Positions 19,476 to 26,874 of a stretch of DNA of 64,000 bases are shown here, piece by piece. Both the position numbers and the translations under genes were made by a program. Within the stretch, counting starts at the first letter, position 1, and each line of letters opens with the position of its first letter. The notes under the pieces were generated by a model. That model saw only the letters and a list, made by a program, of their open reading frames with translations, had not been told where the DNA came from and did not search any database. The DNA is from Aquibium microcysteis. Its GTDB lineage: Bacteria; Pseudomonadota; Alphaproteobacteria; Rhizobiales; Rhizobiaceae. The stretch spans positions 423,001-487,000 of the forward strand of contig NZ_CP061080.1 in the NCBI RefSeq assembly GCF_014495845.1. Direction: 5' to 3'.

Positions 19476-20512
19476 CAGGACGAGACGCGCAGCACGATCT
19501 TGCCGAAGACCGCGCGACCTTCCATCCGCTCCAGCGCCGTGCCGATCCCGTCGAAACCGATCTCGGTGTCGATCACCGGATGAACGATGCCGCGGGCCAT
19601 CTTCTGCATGGCGTCGGCCATGTTCTCCATGCGGCAGCCGAAGGAGCCGAGGATCTTCAGCTGCTGCTGGAACAGCTGCATCAGATTCATCGACGTCGAC
19701 ACGCCGGAGGTCGAGCCGCAGGTGACCAGCCGGCCGCCGCGCTTCAGGCACAGCATCGAGCCCGCCCAGGTGTCGGCGCCGACATGCTCGAAGACGACGT
19801 CGACGCCCTTCTTCTTCGTCAGCTTGCGCACCACGCCCTCGAAGCGGTCCGACCGGTAGTTGATGACGTGGTCGGCGCCGAGCGCCTTCGCCTTGTCGAT
19901 CTTGTCGTCGGAACCGACGGTCGTGATCACCGTGCAGCCCATGCGCCTGGCGAGCTGGATGGCCGCCGTGCCGATGCCGGAGCCGCCGGCATGGACGAGG
20001 ATGGTCTCGCCGGGCTCGAGCTTGGCATTGTCGAACAGCATGTGCTCCACCGTGCCGAAGGTCACGGGGGCGAGCGCGGCGCCGACGTCGTCGACGCCCG
20101 TAGGGGCGGGCACCAGCAGCCGTGCGGGAAGGTTCATCTTCTCCTGCGCGAAGCCGTCGAGATGGAAGCCGTGCACGCCGGCGACGTTCTCGCAGAGATT
20201 GTCGCGCCCGGCGCGGCAGTGGCGGCAGAGACCGCAGGTCCGCGCGCCGTAGATCGAGACGAGCTGTCCCGGCAGCAGTCCGGAAACGCCCGGGCCCACG
20301 GTCTCGACCACGCCCGAGGCCTCGGCACCGACGGTCAGCGGCATCTTGCGCTTGGCGAAGGCCATGCCGCGCCAGCCCCAGACGTCGATGTGGTTCAGCG
20401 CGACGACCCGGATCGCGACCGTCACCTCGCCGAGACCCGGCGGCGGCGGCGGCGCCAGGTCGACGGTTTCGAGGCGGCGTTCGTCGACGAGTTGCAGTGC
20501 GCGCATGGACAA
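19475..20512 (-). CDS. Zinc-type alcohol dehydrogenase of the VLCFA cluster (AdhXL)
   Basis: A 345-residue medium-chain dehydrogenase/reductase. The GroES-like domain contains the structural-zinc-like CGLCRHCRAGRDNLCE; the Rossmann segment has VHAGGSGIGTAAIQLAR near residue 165. Its place between fabF1XL and lpxXL is conserved in rhizobia (adh2XL), where it is thought to help make or reduce the very-long-chain hydroxy fatty acid. Exact reaction unproven. It is coupled to lpxXL by a four-base overlap and lies 28 bases after fabF1XL. Confidence 0.85.
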   Translation of the reverse strand: MSMRALQLVDERRLETVDLAPPPPPGLGEVTVAIRVVALNHIDVWGWRGMAFAKRKMPLTVGAEASGVVETVGPGVSGLLPGQLVSIYGARTCGLCRHCRAGRDNLCENVAGVHGFHLDGFAQEKMNLPARLLVPAPTGVDDVGAALAPVTFGTVEHMLFDNAKLEPGETILVHAGGSGIGTAAIQLARRMGCTVITTVGSDDKIDKAKALGADHVINYRSDRFEGVVRKLTKKKGVDVVFEHVGADTWAGSMLCLKRGGRLVTCGSTSGVSTSMNLMQLFQQQLKILGSFGCRMENMADAMQKMARGIVHPVIDTEIGFDGIGTALERMEGRAVFGKIVLRVSS

Positions 20513-20540
20513 GGCGGACCCCGTTGGAAGGCTGGTCCGC

Positions 20541-21812
20541 TTAGACCGGTTCGCGGGTCATGACAAGGCAGGCGTTCTGGCCGCCGAAACCGAACGAGTT
20601 CGACAAGACGCTCGCCACCGGCCGCTCCCGCCGGACGTTCGGCACCACGTCGAGATCGATCGCCGGATCGGGATTGTCGTGGTTGATCGTCGGCGGGATG
20701 ACCCCTTCCTGCATCGTCATCAGCGAGATCGCCGCCTCGATCGCACCCGCCGCCGACAGCGTGTGGCCGATCATCGACTTGTTCGACGACACCGGAATCG
20801 AGCGGATGCGCTCGCCGAAGACGGTCGACAGCGACAGGTGCTCCATCTTGTCGTTCTCGGGCGTCGAGGTGCCGTGCGCGTTGACGTAGTCGATCGCGTC
20901 CTCGCCCATGCCGGCATCGGCGAGTGCGGCACGCACGGCGGCGATCGCTGGCGAGCCGTCGGGCTTGGAGCGGGTGCGGTGGAAATCGTCCGCCTTCTCG
21001 CCGCAGCCGGCCATCACGCCGAGGATGCGGGCGCCGCGCGCCGTCGCCGCCGCCAGCGATTCCAGCACGAGTGCGGCCGACCCTTCCGCCAGCACGAAGC
21101 CGTCCCGATCCTTCGAGAAAGGCTTGGACGCCTTGTGCGGCGGGTCGTTCTGCGTCGACAGCGCCGACAGCAGCGCGAAGCGGATCAGCGCCTCGGCCGT
21201 GGCCGAGCCGTCGGCGCCGATCGCCAGCGCGCGGTCGCATTCGCCGCGCCGGATCGCCTCGACGCCGAGCTGGATCGCGGTCGCGCCGGACGCGCAGGCC
21301 GTCGACAGCGTGATCGGCAGGCCACGCGTGCCGAAGCCGTCGGCCAGACGCTCCGCCACCGCGCCGAACTGCGTGTCTTCCTCATAATTCTCGCCCGGCA
21401 CCCCGTGCGCGGCCGCAAGCAGCCGCTCGTAGCCCTGCTGCCCGGCCCCGCCGCGCGCGTAGAGCTCGAAGCGCTGGTTCCAGCCGAGTTCCACGGGCGG
21501 CGCGGCGAGAAACAGCGGCCCGCCGAAATCGCCGCCGATGCCGGCCTGGCCGGTCGCCTCGCGGCCGGCGAGTTCGGCCATCTCGTGCGTCAGCGCGCTG
21601 GCGCTGCGGCCGCTCGAGGCGAGGAAATCGACCGTTCCGGCGATACGGGTGTTGAGGTGGTCGGTCGGGAAGCGGGTGATCGGGTGGATCCCGGACTTCC
21701 CCGCCGTCAGCGCGGCCCAGTTCTCCGCCTTGCCGACGCCGAGCGAGGTGACGATGCCGATGCCGGTAACGACGACGATCGGCCGTCCGAAGCTGTCCGT
21801 CATGCTGCGCAT
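20541..21812 (-). CDS. fabF1XL: Beta-ketoacyl-ACP synthase FabF1XL
   Basis: A 423-residue KAS II-type condensing enzyme. All three catalytic residues are present: Cys in LSTACASGATAI, His in YVNAHGTSTPEND and His in NKSMIGHTLSAAG, with a normal GFGGQNACL C-terminus. By cluster context it elongates acyl chains on AcpXL toward C28. The ATG at 21812 has GGGAG seven bases upstream; a second ATG three codons in is possible. Its partner FabF2XL, immediately upstream, lacks two of these residues, so this protein is probably the active half of a pair. Confidence 0.9.
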   Translation of the reverse strand: MRSMTDSFGRPIVVVTGIGIVTSLGVGKAENWAALTAGKSGIHPITRFPTDHLNTRIAGTVDFLASSGRSASALTHEMAELAGREATGQAGIGGDFGGPLFLAAPPVELGWNQRFELYARGGAGQQGYERLLAAAHGVPGENYEEDTQFGAVAERLADGFGTRGLPITLSTACASGATAIQLGVEAIRRGECDRALAIGADGSATAEALIRFALLSALSTQNDPPHKASKPFSKDRDGFVLAEGSAALVLESLAAATARGARILGVMAGCGEKADDFHRTRSKPDGSPAIAAVRAALADAGMGEDAIDYVNAHGTSTPENDKMEHLSLSTVFGERIRSIPVSSNKSMIGHTLSAAGAIEAAISLMTMQEGVIPPTINHDNPDPAIDLDVVPNVRRERPVASVLSNSFGFGGQNACLVMTREPV

Positions 21813-21843
21813 GGCACTCTCCCTGTCGGTTCCGTCAACCGGC

Positions 21844-23022
21844 TCAAGCGGCCGAGACGACGGCCGCGCCCTCGTAGCGGCGCGAGCCCACGCTCGTCGC
21901 CAGCACGCGATCCTGCACCGGCGCCGGCGCCGCGAACGCCGCGTCGAAGGGCGAAAGCGTCGCGCCGTGCCGCACCGCGATCGCCGCCAGGGCCACGGCG
22001 AAGGGAAACTGCGCTTCCTTCATGTGCCCCGTCAGCGTGGAAAAGCCCCGCACCGCGTGCAGCCCGCGGCCGTCGAGCGCCGCCTTCTCCGCCGCCGTCG
22101 CGGCATGCGCGCCGGAGGCGGCCGAGATCACCGGCAGCCCGTCGCCGCCGACGGTGTCGATCATCGCTCCGATCGCCGCCGCGAGGTCCTCGCTGCCGCG
22201 CCGGGCGCGGCCGGACGCCACCGTGCCGATCGCGGCATAGCCTGCGCGGCTGCGGCCCGCGGCGTGTTCGCGCGATTCGATCACCAGGAAGGCGGCGCCG
22301 GAGCCGGGTACGATGCCGCCGCCCCGCATCCCCTGGCGTTCCCACACCGGCGCCCAGGCGTCGCGGTGCAGCGCGCCGCCGACCTCGAAGCCGAGCAGAT
22401 GGTCGGGATGTTCGGTGTTGAAGGCGGCCCCCACGAGCACGTGGCTCGACTGTCCCGCATGGATGCGCGCCACCGCCGTCCCGATCGCCGAGACGCCCGC
22501 GCCTTCCTCGCCCATGAAGGTGCGCGAGGAGCCCGTCACCTTGTGGACGATCGAGATGTTGCCGGCGAGCAGGTTGGAGAGCTGCGCCAGGAACAGCGTC
22601 GGCCGCAGTTCGGTGGTCAGCTTCTCGTTGATCAGCACGCCCCGGTCGTTGCGCGTCAGCGAGGCTTCCAGGATGGCGCCGTCCACCGCCGCGTCGCGCT
22701 CGCCGCCGCCGGCCGCCACGATCATGTCCATCGTCGCCGACAGCGTCTCGTCGCCCTTCAGTCCGGCATCGTCGAGTGCCAGGCCTGCCGCATAGGTGCC
22801 CAGCCGCTGCCAGGCCTCCATCTGGCGCAGGTCGCCGCGCTTGGCGATCTGGCTGCCCCAGTCGATCTCGGGCAGCGGATGGACGGTGTAGGGTGCGAAG
22901 CGCCCGGCATCGAGCACCGGCCGGGGCTGCGGCGCGGTGAGGGCGGACAGATGTGCCGCGGGTCCCTCGCCGAGCGAAGAGACGATCCCGATGCCGGTGA
23001 TGATTGCGTCGTGCTGGTTCAT
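21844..23022 (-). CDS. fabF2XL: Beta-ketoacyl-ACP synthase-like FabF2XL with a degenerate active site
   Basis: A 392-residue thiolase-fold protein with KAS N-terminus (IITGIGIVSSLGEGP). Aligning GSSRTFMGEEGAGVSAIG with the active-site loop of FabF-type enzymes places Glu where the nucleophilic Cys should be. The first catalytic His segment (NAHGTS) is replaced by AASGAHAATAAEK, while the second is kept (LTGHMKEAQ). It resembles chain-length factors or KSQ-like partners more than an independent condensing enzyme. I start it at the ATG at 23022 (MNQHDAIITG). It lies between acpXL and fabF1XL as in other rhizobia. Confidence 0.82.
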   Translation of the reverse strand: MNQHDAIITGIGIVSSLGEGPAAHLSALTAPQPRPVLDAGRFAPYTVHPLPEIDWGSQIAKRGDLRQMEAWQRLGTYAAGLALDDAGLKGDETLSATMDMIVAAGGGERDAAVDGAILEASLTRNDRGVLINEKLTTELRPTLFLAQLSNLLAGNISIVHKVTGSSRTFMGEEGAGVSAIGTAVARIHAGQSSHVLVGAAFNTEHPDHLLGFEVGGALHRDAWAPVWERQGMRGGGIVPGSGAAFLVIESREHAAGRSRAGYAAIGTVASGRARRGSEDLAAAIGAMIDTVGGDGLPVISAASGAHAATAAEKAALDGRGLHAVRGFSTLTGHMKEAQFPFAVALAAIAVRHGATLSPFDAAFAAPAPVQDRVLATSVGSRRYEGAAVVSAA

Positions 23023-23121
23023 GCGCGGATCATGTGACGTCGCGGCTCGCATGCGTCAAGCCCGCCGGGTCCGGGCCGCGCGTCGCCCGCAGGACCCGTG
23101 CTCGCCGGTCGGGCCAGCGCG

Positions 23122-23403
23122 TCAGGCCGACTTGGCGGCCACCAGCGCGTCGATCTTGGCGCAGAGGTTCTTCATCACGAAGTACTCTTCGGTCGACGCC
23201 TTGCCGTCGTTGACCTCCTGCGTCCACTTTTCGAGCGGGATCTTGATGCCGAATTCCTTGTCGATCGCGAAGACGATGTCGAGGAAATCGAGGCTGTCGA
23301 TGCCGAGGTCGTCGATGGTGTGGCTTTCGGGGGTGATGGTGTCGCGGTCCATCTCGCTCGTGTCGGCGATGATGTCGGCCACCTTATCGAATGTCGTGGA
23401 CAC
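23122..23403 (-). CDS. acpXL: Acyl carrier protein AcpXL
   Basis: A 93-residue acyl carrier protein specialised for the very-long-chain fatty acid of lipid A. The phosphopantetheine attachment site is [13 protein letters not shown], and the long C-terminal part ([16 protein letters not shown]) is characteristic of AcpXL rather than housekeeping AcpP. The GTG at 23403 gives the usual AcpXL length; the upstream ATG frame would overlap the divergent promoter. First gene of the leftward cluster, but fabZXL, which normally follows, is absent here. Confidence 0.92.
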   Translation of the reverse strand: MSTTFDKVADIIADTSEMDRDTITPESHTIDDLGIDSLDFLDIVFAIDKEFGIKIPLEKWTQEVNDGKASTEEYFVMKNLCAKIDALVAAKSA

Positions 23404-23544
23404 GGTTGGGATACCTCGAGAGTCTTGGGGGGAGGGACTGTCGCGCGTCTCTAATCCGTTTTCGCGCGAAGTCAAAGACCCAATCGATTCGCATCTCCGC
23501 GAAGCCGTCCCGTCGCCGATATGCCTCGGCGACGGTCTCGCGTC

Positions 23545-23567
23545 AGTCTTGTAACTTATATAAGACT
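23545..23567 (+). promoter_or_regulatory. Palindromic operator upstream of the sulfofructose-kinase operon
   Basis: A 23-base imperfect palindrome with outer arms AGTCTT and AAGACT and an inner CTTATATAAG. It matches the element at 35076-35098 at 19 of 23 positions, including an identical 13-base right half (CTTATATAAGACT), and has almost the same spacing to the downstream ATG (54 versus 56 bases). Probable target of the GntR/UTRA regulator encoded at 34276-35001. Confidence 0.72.
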
Positions 23568-23621
23568 CGGTATCCTGACCTCTCCCGCATCGAAGCGGGC
23601 CAGGATCCTCCGGCTGGCGAC

Positions 23622-24518
23622 ATGACCACCATCCTCACCGTCGGGGTCGCCGTCATCGACATCGTCATGTCGATCGACGCGCTTCCCCGCAAAGCAGAGA
23701 AGTACCGTGCCCGCGACGCCGCCATCGTCGGCGGCGGCTGCGCGGCCAATGCGGCGGCGGCGGTCGCGCGGCTCGGCGGCCGTGCCCTGCTCGCCGCGCG
23801 CTGCGGGCAGGATCCGGTCGGCGACATGATCGTCGCCGGCCTCGAGGCCGAAGGCGTCGACTGCAGCCTCGTGCGCCGCATTCCCGGCGGCCGCTCGTCC
23901 TTCTCCTCGATCTATGTCGACGCCGCCGGCGAGCGGCAGATCGTCAATTTCCGCGACGGGGCGCTGAGCTTGGACGGCGCCTGGCTCGAAGGCCGCATCC
24001 CCGACGGGGTCGACGCGATCCTGGCCGATACCCGCTGGCCGCAGGGCGCCGCCGTCGCCATGGCCGCGGCGCGCGACCGCGGCATCCCCGGCATCCTCGA
24101 CGCCGAGGCCCCGGTGCGCGAGGCCGCGGACGCGCTGCGGCTGGCCTCGCACGCCGCCTTCTCGGCGCAGGGCCTGCGCGACCTGACCGGGATCGCGGAT
24201 CTCGACGCGGCGCTGAAGGCCGCGCGCGACGAGACCGGCGCCTTCGTCTGCGTCACCGACGGCGCCGCGGGCGTCACCTTCTTCGAGGACGACGGCCTCG
24301 CCCGCGAGCCGGCCTTCGCGGTCGACGTGGTCGACACGCTCGGCGCCGGCGACGTCTGGCACGGCGCCTTCGCGCTCGCGCTCGGCGAAGGGCAGGGCGC
24401 CCGCGCCGCCATCCGCTTCGCCGGCGCGGTCGCCGCGCTCAAATGCACCCGCTTCGGCGGCCGAACCGGCACGCCGGACCGCGCCGAGGCCGAAGCCTTC
24501 CTGAGGATGAGGACATGA
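23622..24518 (+). CDS. PfkB-family kinase, probable 6-deoxy-6-sulfofructose kinase (YihV-type)
   Basis: A 298-residue ribokinase-family enzyme with [18 protein letters not shown] near residue 36 and the ATP-site motif [13 protein letters not shown]. Against the E. coli YihV sequence as I recall it, the alignment is nearly ungapped, and the three residues reported to bind the sulfonate (Lys27, Asn109, Arg138) are present at the same numbers: EKYRAR, QIVNF and LADTRW. It should phosphorylate sulfofructose at O1. The aldolase gene overlaps its stop by four bases (ATGA), and a shared operator lies upstream. Another hexulose kinase role cannot be excluded without assay. Confidence 0.8.
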   Translation: MTTILTVGVAVIDIVMSIDALPRKAEKYRARDAAIVGGGCAANAAAAVARLGGRALLAARCGQDPVGDMIVAGLEAEGVDCSLVRRIPGGRSSFSSIYVDAAGERQIVNFRDGALSLDGAWLEGRIPDGVDAILADTRWPQGAAVAMAAARDRGIPGILDAEAPVREAADALRLASHAAFSAQGLRDLTGIADLDAALKAARDETGAFVCVTDGAAGVTFFEDDGLAREPAFAVDVVDTLGAGDVWHGAFALALGEGQGARAAIRFAGAVAALKCTRFGGRTGTPDRAEAEAFLRMRT

Positions 24519-25564
24519 TCGACCTTTCGCCCGGCAAGCTCTGGGGCATGCGCCGCATGGCCGATGCCGCCGGCCGCTTCAAGATGACGGCGGTCGACCA
24601 GCGTCCGCCGATCAAGAATCCGATCGCCCGCCACTACGGGCTCGCGGACGCGCCCTGGGAGGACGTCGCCGGCTTCAAGACGCTGCTGATCGAGACGCTG
24701 CAGGAGGAATCCTCCGCCATGCTGCTCGACCCGCATTATGCCATCCCGCGCGGCATCGGCCGGCTGTCGGCCCAGAAGGGCCTGATCGTCACGCTCGAGG
24801 ATTCCATCTTCGTCGAGACGCCCGAGGGGCGCCTGTCGTCGGAGATCGACGACTGGTCGGTGGAAAAGATCAAGCGCATGGGCGCCGATGCGGTCAAGGT
24901 GCTCGCCTGGTACCGCCCGGATGCCGGCGATGCGGTGAATCGCCATCAGAAGGACTTCGTCCGGCGCATCGGCGAGGCCTGCCACCGCTTTGACATTCCT
25001 TTTCTTTTCGAACTCCTCGTCTATCCGCTGGCAAAGGACGCGCACCAGACGAGCGACTATGTCGAGATGAAGGGCAAGAAGGCCGACGACGTGCTCGCCT
25101 CCGTCGAGGAGTTCGCCAGGCCCGATTATGGCGTCGACGTCTTCAAGCTGGAGAGCCCCGTCAATGCCGGCGACGCGCCGGGCGTCGGCGGCGAGGGCTG
25201 GGAGGAGGTCCAGGCCGTCTTCGACGAACTCGGACGGCTCGCCGGACGGCCCTGGGTGATGCTGTCGGCCGGCGCCGGCAAGGCCGATTTCCGTGCCCTC
25301 CTCACCCATGCCTACAGGGCCGGCGCGTCGGGCTATCTCGCCGGCCGCGCCATCTGGCTGGAGGCCTTCGGCCACTTCCCGGACTGGCCGGCGATGCGCA
25401 CCGGGCTCGAAGGCGGTGCCGTCGGCTACATGCGCGACCTCAACGCGCTCACCGACGCCGAAGCGCTCCCCTGGTACCGCCATCCGGCCTACGGCCCGGA
25501 AGGCGCGGTCTTCCGGCCGGCCGACGCCTCCTTCCGGCACGTCTATGGCGGGATGGAGGTCTAG
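24515..25564 (+). CDS. Class I aldolase of the LacD/YihT family, probable sulfofructose-1-phosphate aldolase
   Basis: A 349-residue TIM-barrel aldolase related to tagatose-1,6-bisphosphate aldolase LacD and E. coli YihT. Conserved segments: FKMTAVDQR (residues 22-30), DAVKVLAWYRPD, VDVFKLESP with the Schiff-base Lys at 211, and SGYLAGRAIWLEAF with the Arg that binds the anionic end of the substrate. It should split sulfofructose-1-phosphate into dihydroxyacetone phosphate and sulfolactaldehyde. It is translationally coupled to the kinase. LacD-like activity on tagatose or fructose bisphosphate is the main alternative; the YihV-like partner argues for the sulfo-substrate. Confidence 0.78.
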   Translation: MIDLSPGKLWGMRRMADAAGRFKMTAVDQRPPIKNPIARHYGLADAPWEDVAGFKTLLIETLQEESSAMLLDPHYAIPRGIGRLSAQKGLIVTLEDSIFVETPEGRLSSEIDDWSVEKIKRMGADAVKVLAWYRPDAGDAVNRHQKDFVRRIGEACHRFDIPFLFELLVYPLAKDAHQTSDYVEMKGKKADDVLASVEEFARPDYGVDVFKLESPVNAGDAPGVGGEGWEEVQAVFDELGRLAGRPWVMLSAGAGKADFRALLTHAYRAGASGYLAGRAIWLEAFGHFPDWPAMRTGLEGGAVGYMRDLNALTDAEALPWYRHPAYGPEGAVFRPADASFRHVYGGMEV

Positions 25565-25625
25565 ACCGATGCCGTGCGGACCGCTGAAGGGCAGGGGGCA
25601 GGGGCGCGCCGGAAGGCGTGCGGCT

Positions 25626-26180
25626 TCAGTTGAAGATGATCCGCGCCTGGACCGACAGCATGGCGTCGCCCGGCCTCACGATCAGCGCCTCGCCCTCGCG
25701 GGCCGCGCGTCCGGTCAGCGCCTGTATGGTCGCCAGGTCCGTTACCAGCACGATGTTGTCGGAGCCGCGGTAGCTGCGCACGAGGTCGAGCACCGCCTGA
25801 CGCGCCTCCGCGCCGTATTCGGCGTCGCCCACGGGCGGGTCGAGCGGCGGGAACGCCTCGATCGGAATGCGCTGGAAGGCGAGTTCCGCCGTCGACAGGG
25901 CGCGGCAGAGCCGGCTCGAATAGACCTTCTCGACGGGCGCGGCGCGCGCTGCCAGCAGCGCCCCCAACTTGCGCGCCTGCAGCTTGCCGCGGTCGGAGAG
26001 ATTGCGCTGCGTGGCGCAGTCCTCGATGTCGAAGGCCTCGGCGTCGGTGGTGCCGAGCGTGTAGGCGTGCCGCAGCAGGATGACATGCCCGCCTTCGCGC
26101 AGCAGCGCCCAGCCGGCCTCGGTGGCCTGCGCCGGCAGCGCGAACAGCAGCAGAGCTGCAGCAAGGATGGTACGGATCAT
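25626..26180 (-). CDS. Secreted histidine-phosphatase-fold protein with a changed active-site residue
   Basis: A 184-residue protein with a signal peptide (ILAAALLLFALPAQA) and a phosphoglycerate-mutase-like histidine phosphatase domain: the phospho-accepting His is in ILLRHAYTLG and the Arg pocket in VYSSRLCRAL. The second catalytic His, expected in a VTH-type motif, is Asp here (IVLVTDLATIQALTG; GAC in place of CAC). Its tandem paralogue at 26271-26828 keeps that His. It may be inactive or altered. ATG at 26180 has GGAGG four bases upstream. It lies on the opposite strand inside the sulfosugar block; no functional link is evident. Confidence 0.78.
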   Translation of the reverse strand: MIRTILAAALLLFALPAQATEAGWALLREGGHVILLRHAYTLGTTDAEAFDIEDCATQRNLSDRGKLQARKLGALLAARAAPVEKVYSSRLCRALSTAELAFQRIPIEAFPPLDPPVGDAEYGAEARQAVLDLVRSYRGSDNIVLVTDLATIQALTGRAAREGEALIVRPGDAMLSVQARIIFN

Positions 26181-26270
26181 GAATCCTCCGGTTGGAACGT
26201 CTGGATACAGGCAAAGTGCAGCCGAAGCAAAGCGCCGGTATCCGCGGTCCTGGTCGCGCCTGCTGCCTGG

Positions 26271-26828
26271 CTAGTCGAAGCGGATGCGGCCGACGACGGC
26301 GACGCCGTCCCCGTCCGGCTCCACCACGACCGCCTCGCCCTGACCGGGCACGATGCCGGTCAGGGCGGTGATGTTGACCTGGTGCGTCACCATCACCTGA
26401 ACGCCGTCGCCATCGAAACCCGCGATCCGCGCCTTCGCCGCCGCGGTCTGCGCAGGCTCCGACGTGCGGTCGCCGAAGAAGGAATCGATCGGCGGATACG
26501 GTTCCACCCGGTCGGCGCCGAAGGCGAGCCGCGCCGTCTCCAGCGACCGGCACCAGCGGCTGGACAGCACCGCGTCCACCTCGACGCCCCATTCCGCGAA
26601 GCGTTCGCCGATGCGCCGCGCCTGGGCGCGCCCTTCCTCCGAGAGGTTGCGCTGGGTGGCGCAGTCGGCGAGGTCGAAGCCGGCCGGGTCGCCGGTCCCC
26701 GGTGCCGTTGCATGCCTGATCAGCACGGTGCGTCCGCCTTCCGAGAGCAGCAGCCGGTCGGCCTCGTCGGCCCGCGCCGGGGTCGTCGCGAGCAGACCCA
26801 TCGCCAGGAAAACCAACAGAAATCGCAT
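26271..26828 (-). CDS. Secreted histidine phosphatase family protein
   Basis: A 185-residue periplasmic protein with a signal peptide (MRFLLVFLAMGLLATTPARA) and a histidine phosphatase domain: TVLIRHATAPG holds the nucleophilic His, SSRWCRSLETA the Arg pocket, and VMVTHQVNITALTG the second catalytic His. The start at 26828 has GGAGG eight bases upstream and gives a clean signal peptide; an ATG at 26861 would add 11 residues. It is about 90 bases upstream of its paralogue on the same strand. Substrate unknown. Confidence 0.82.
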   Translation of the reverse strand: MRFLLVFLAMGLLATTPARADEADRLLLSEGGRTVLIRHATAPGTGDPAGFDLADCATQRNLSEEGRAQARRIGERFAEWGVEVDAVLSSRWCRSLETARLAFGADRVEPYPPIDSFFGDRTSEPAQTAAAKARIAGFDGDGVQVMVTHQVNITALTGIVPGQGEAVVVEPDGDGVAVVGRIRFD

Positions 26829-26874
26829 CGTCGTCGCCTCCGCGTCCCGATGCAGAGCCATCTAGGGGACCGCC

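Noticed and set aside
25626..26828. Histidine phosphatases as sulfofructose-1-phosphate phosphatases of the pathway
   Set aside because: Both have signal peptides and are on the opposite strand, so they should be periplasmic and separately transcribed.
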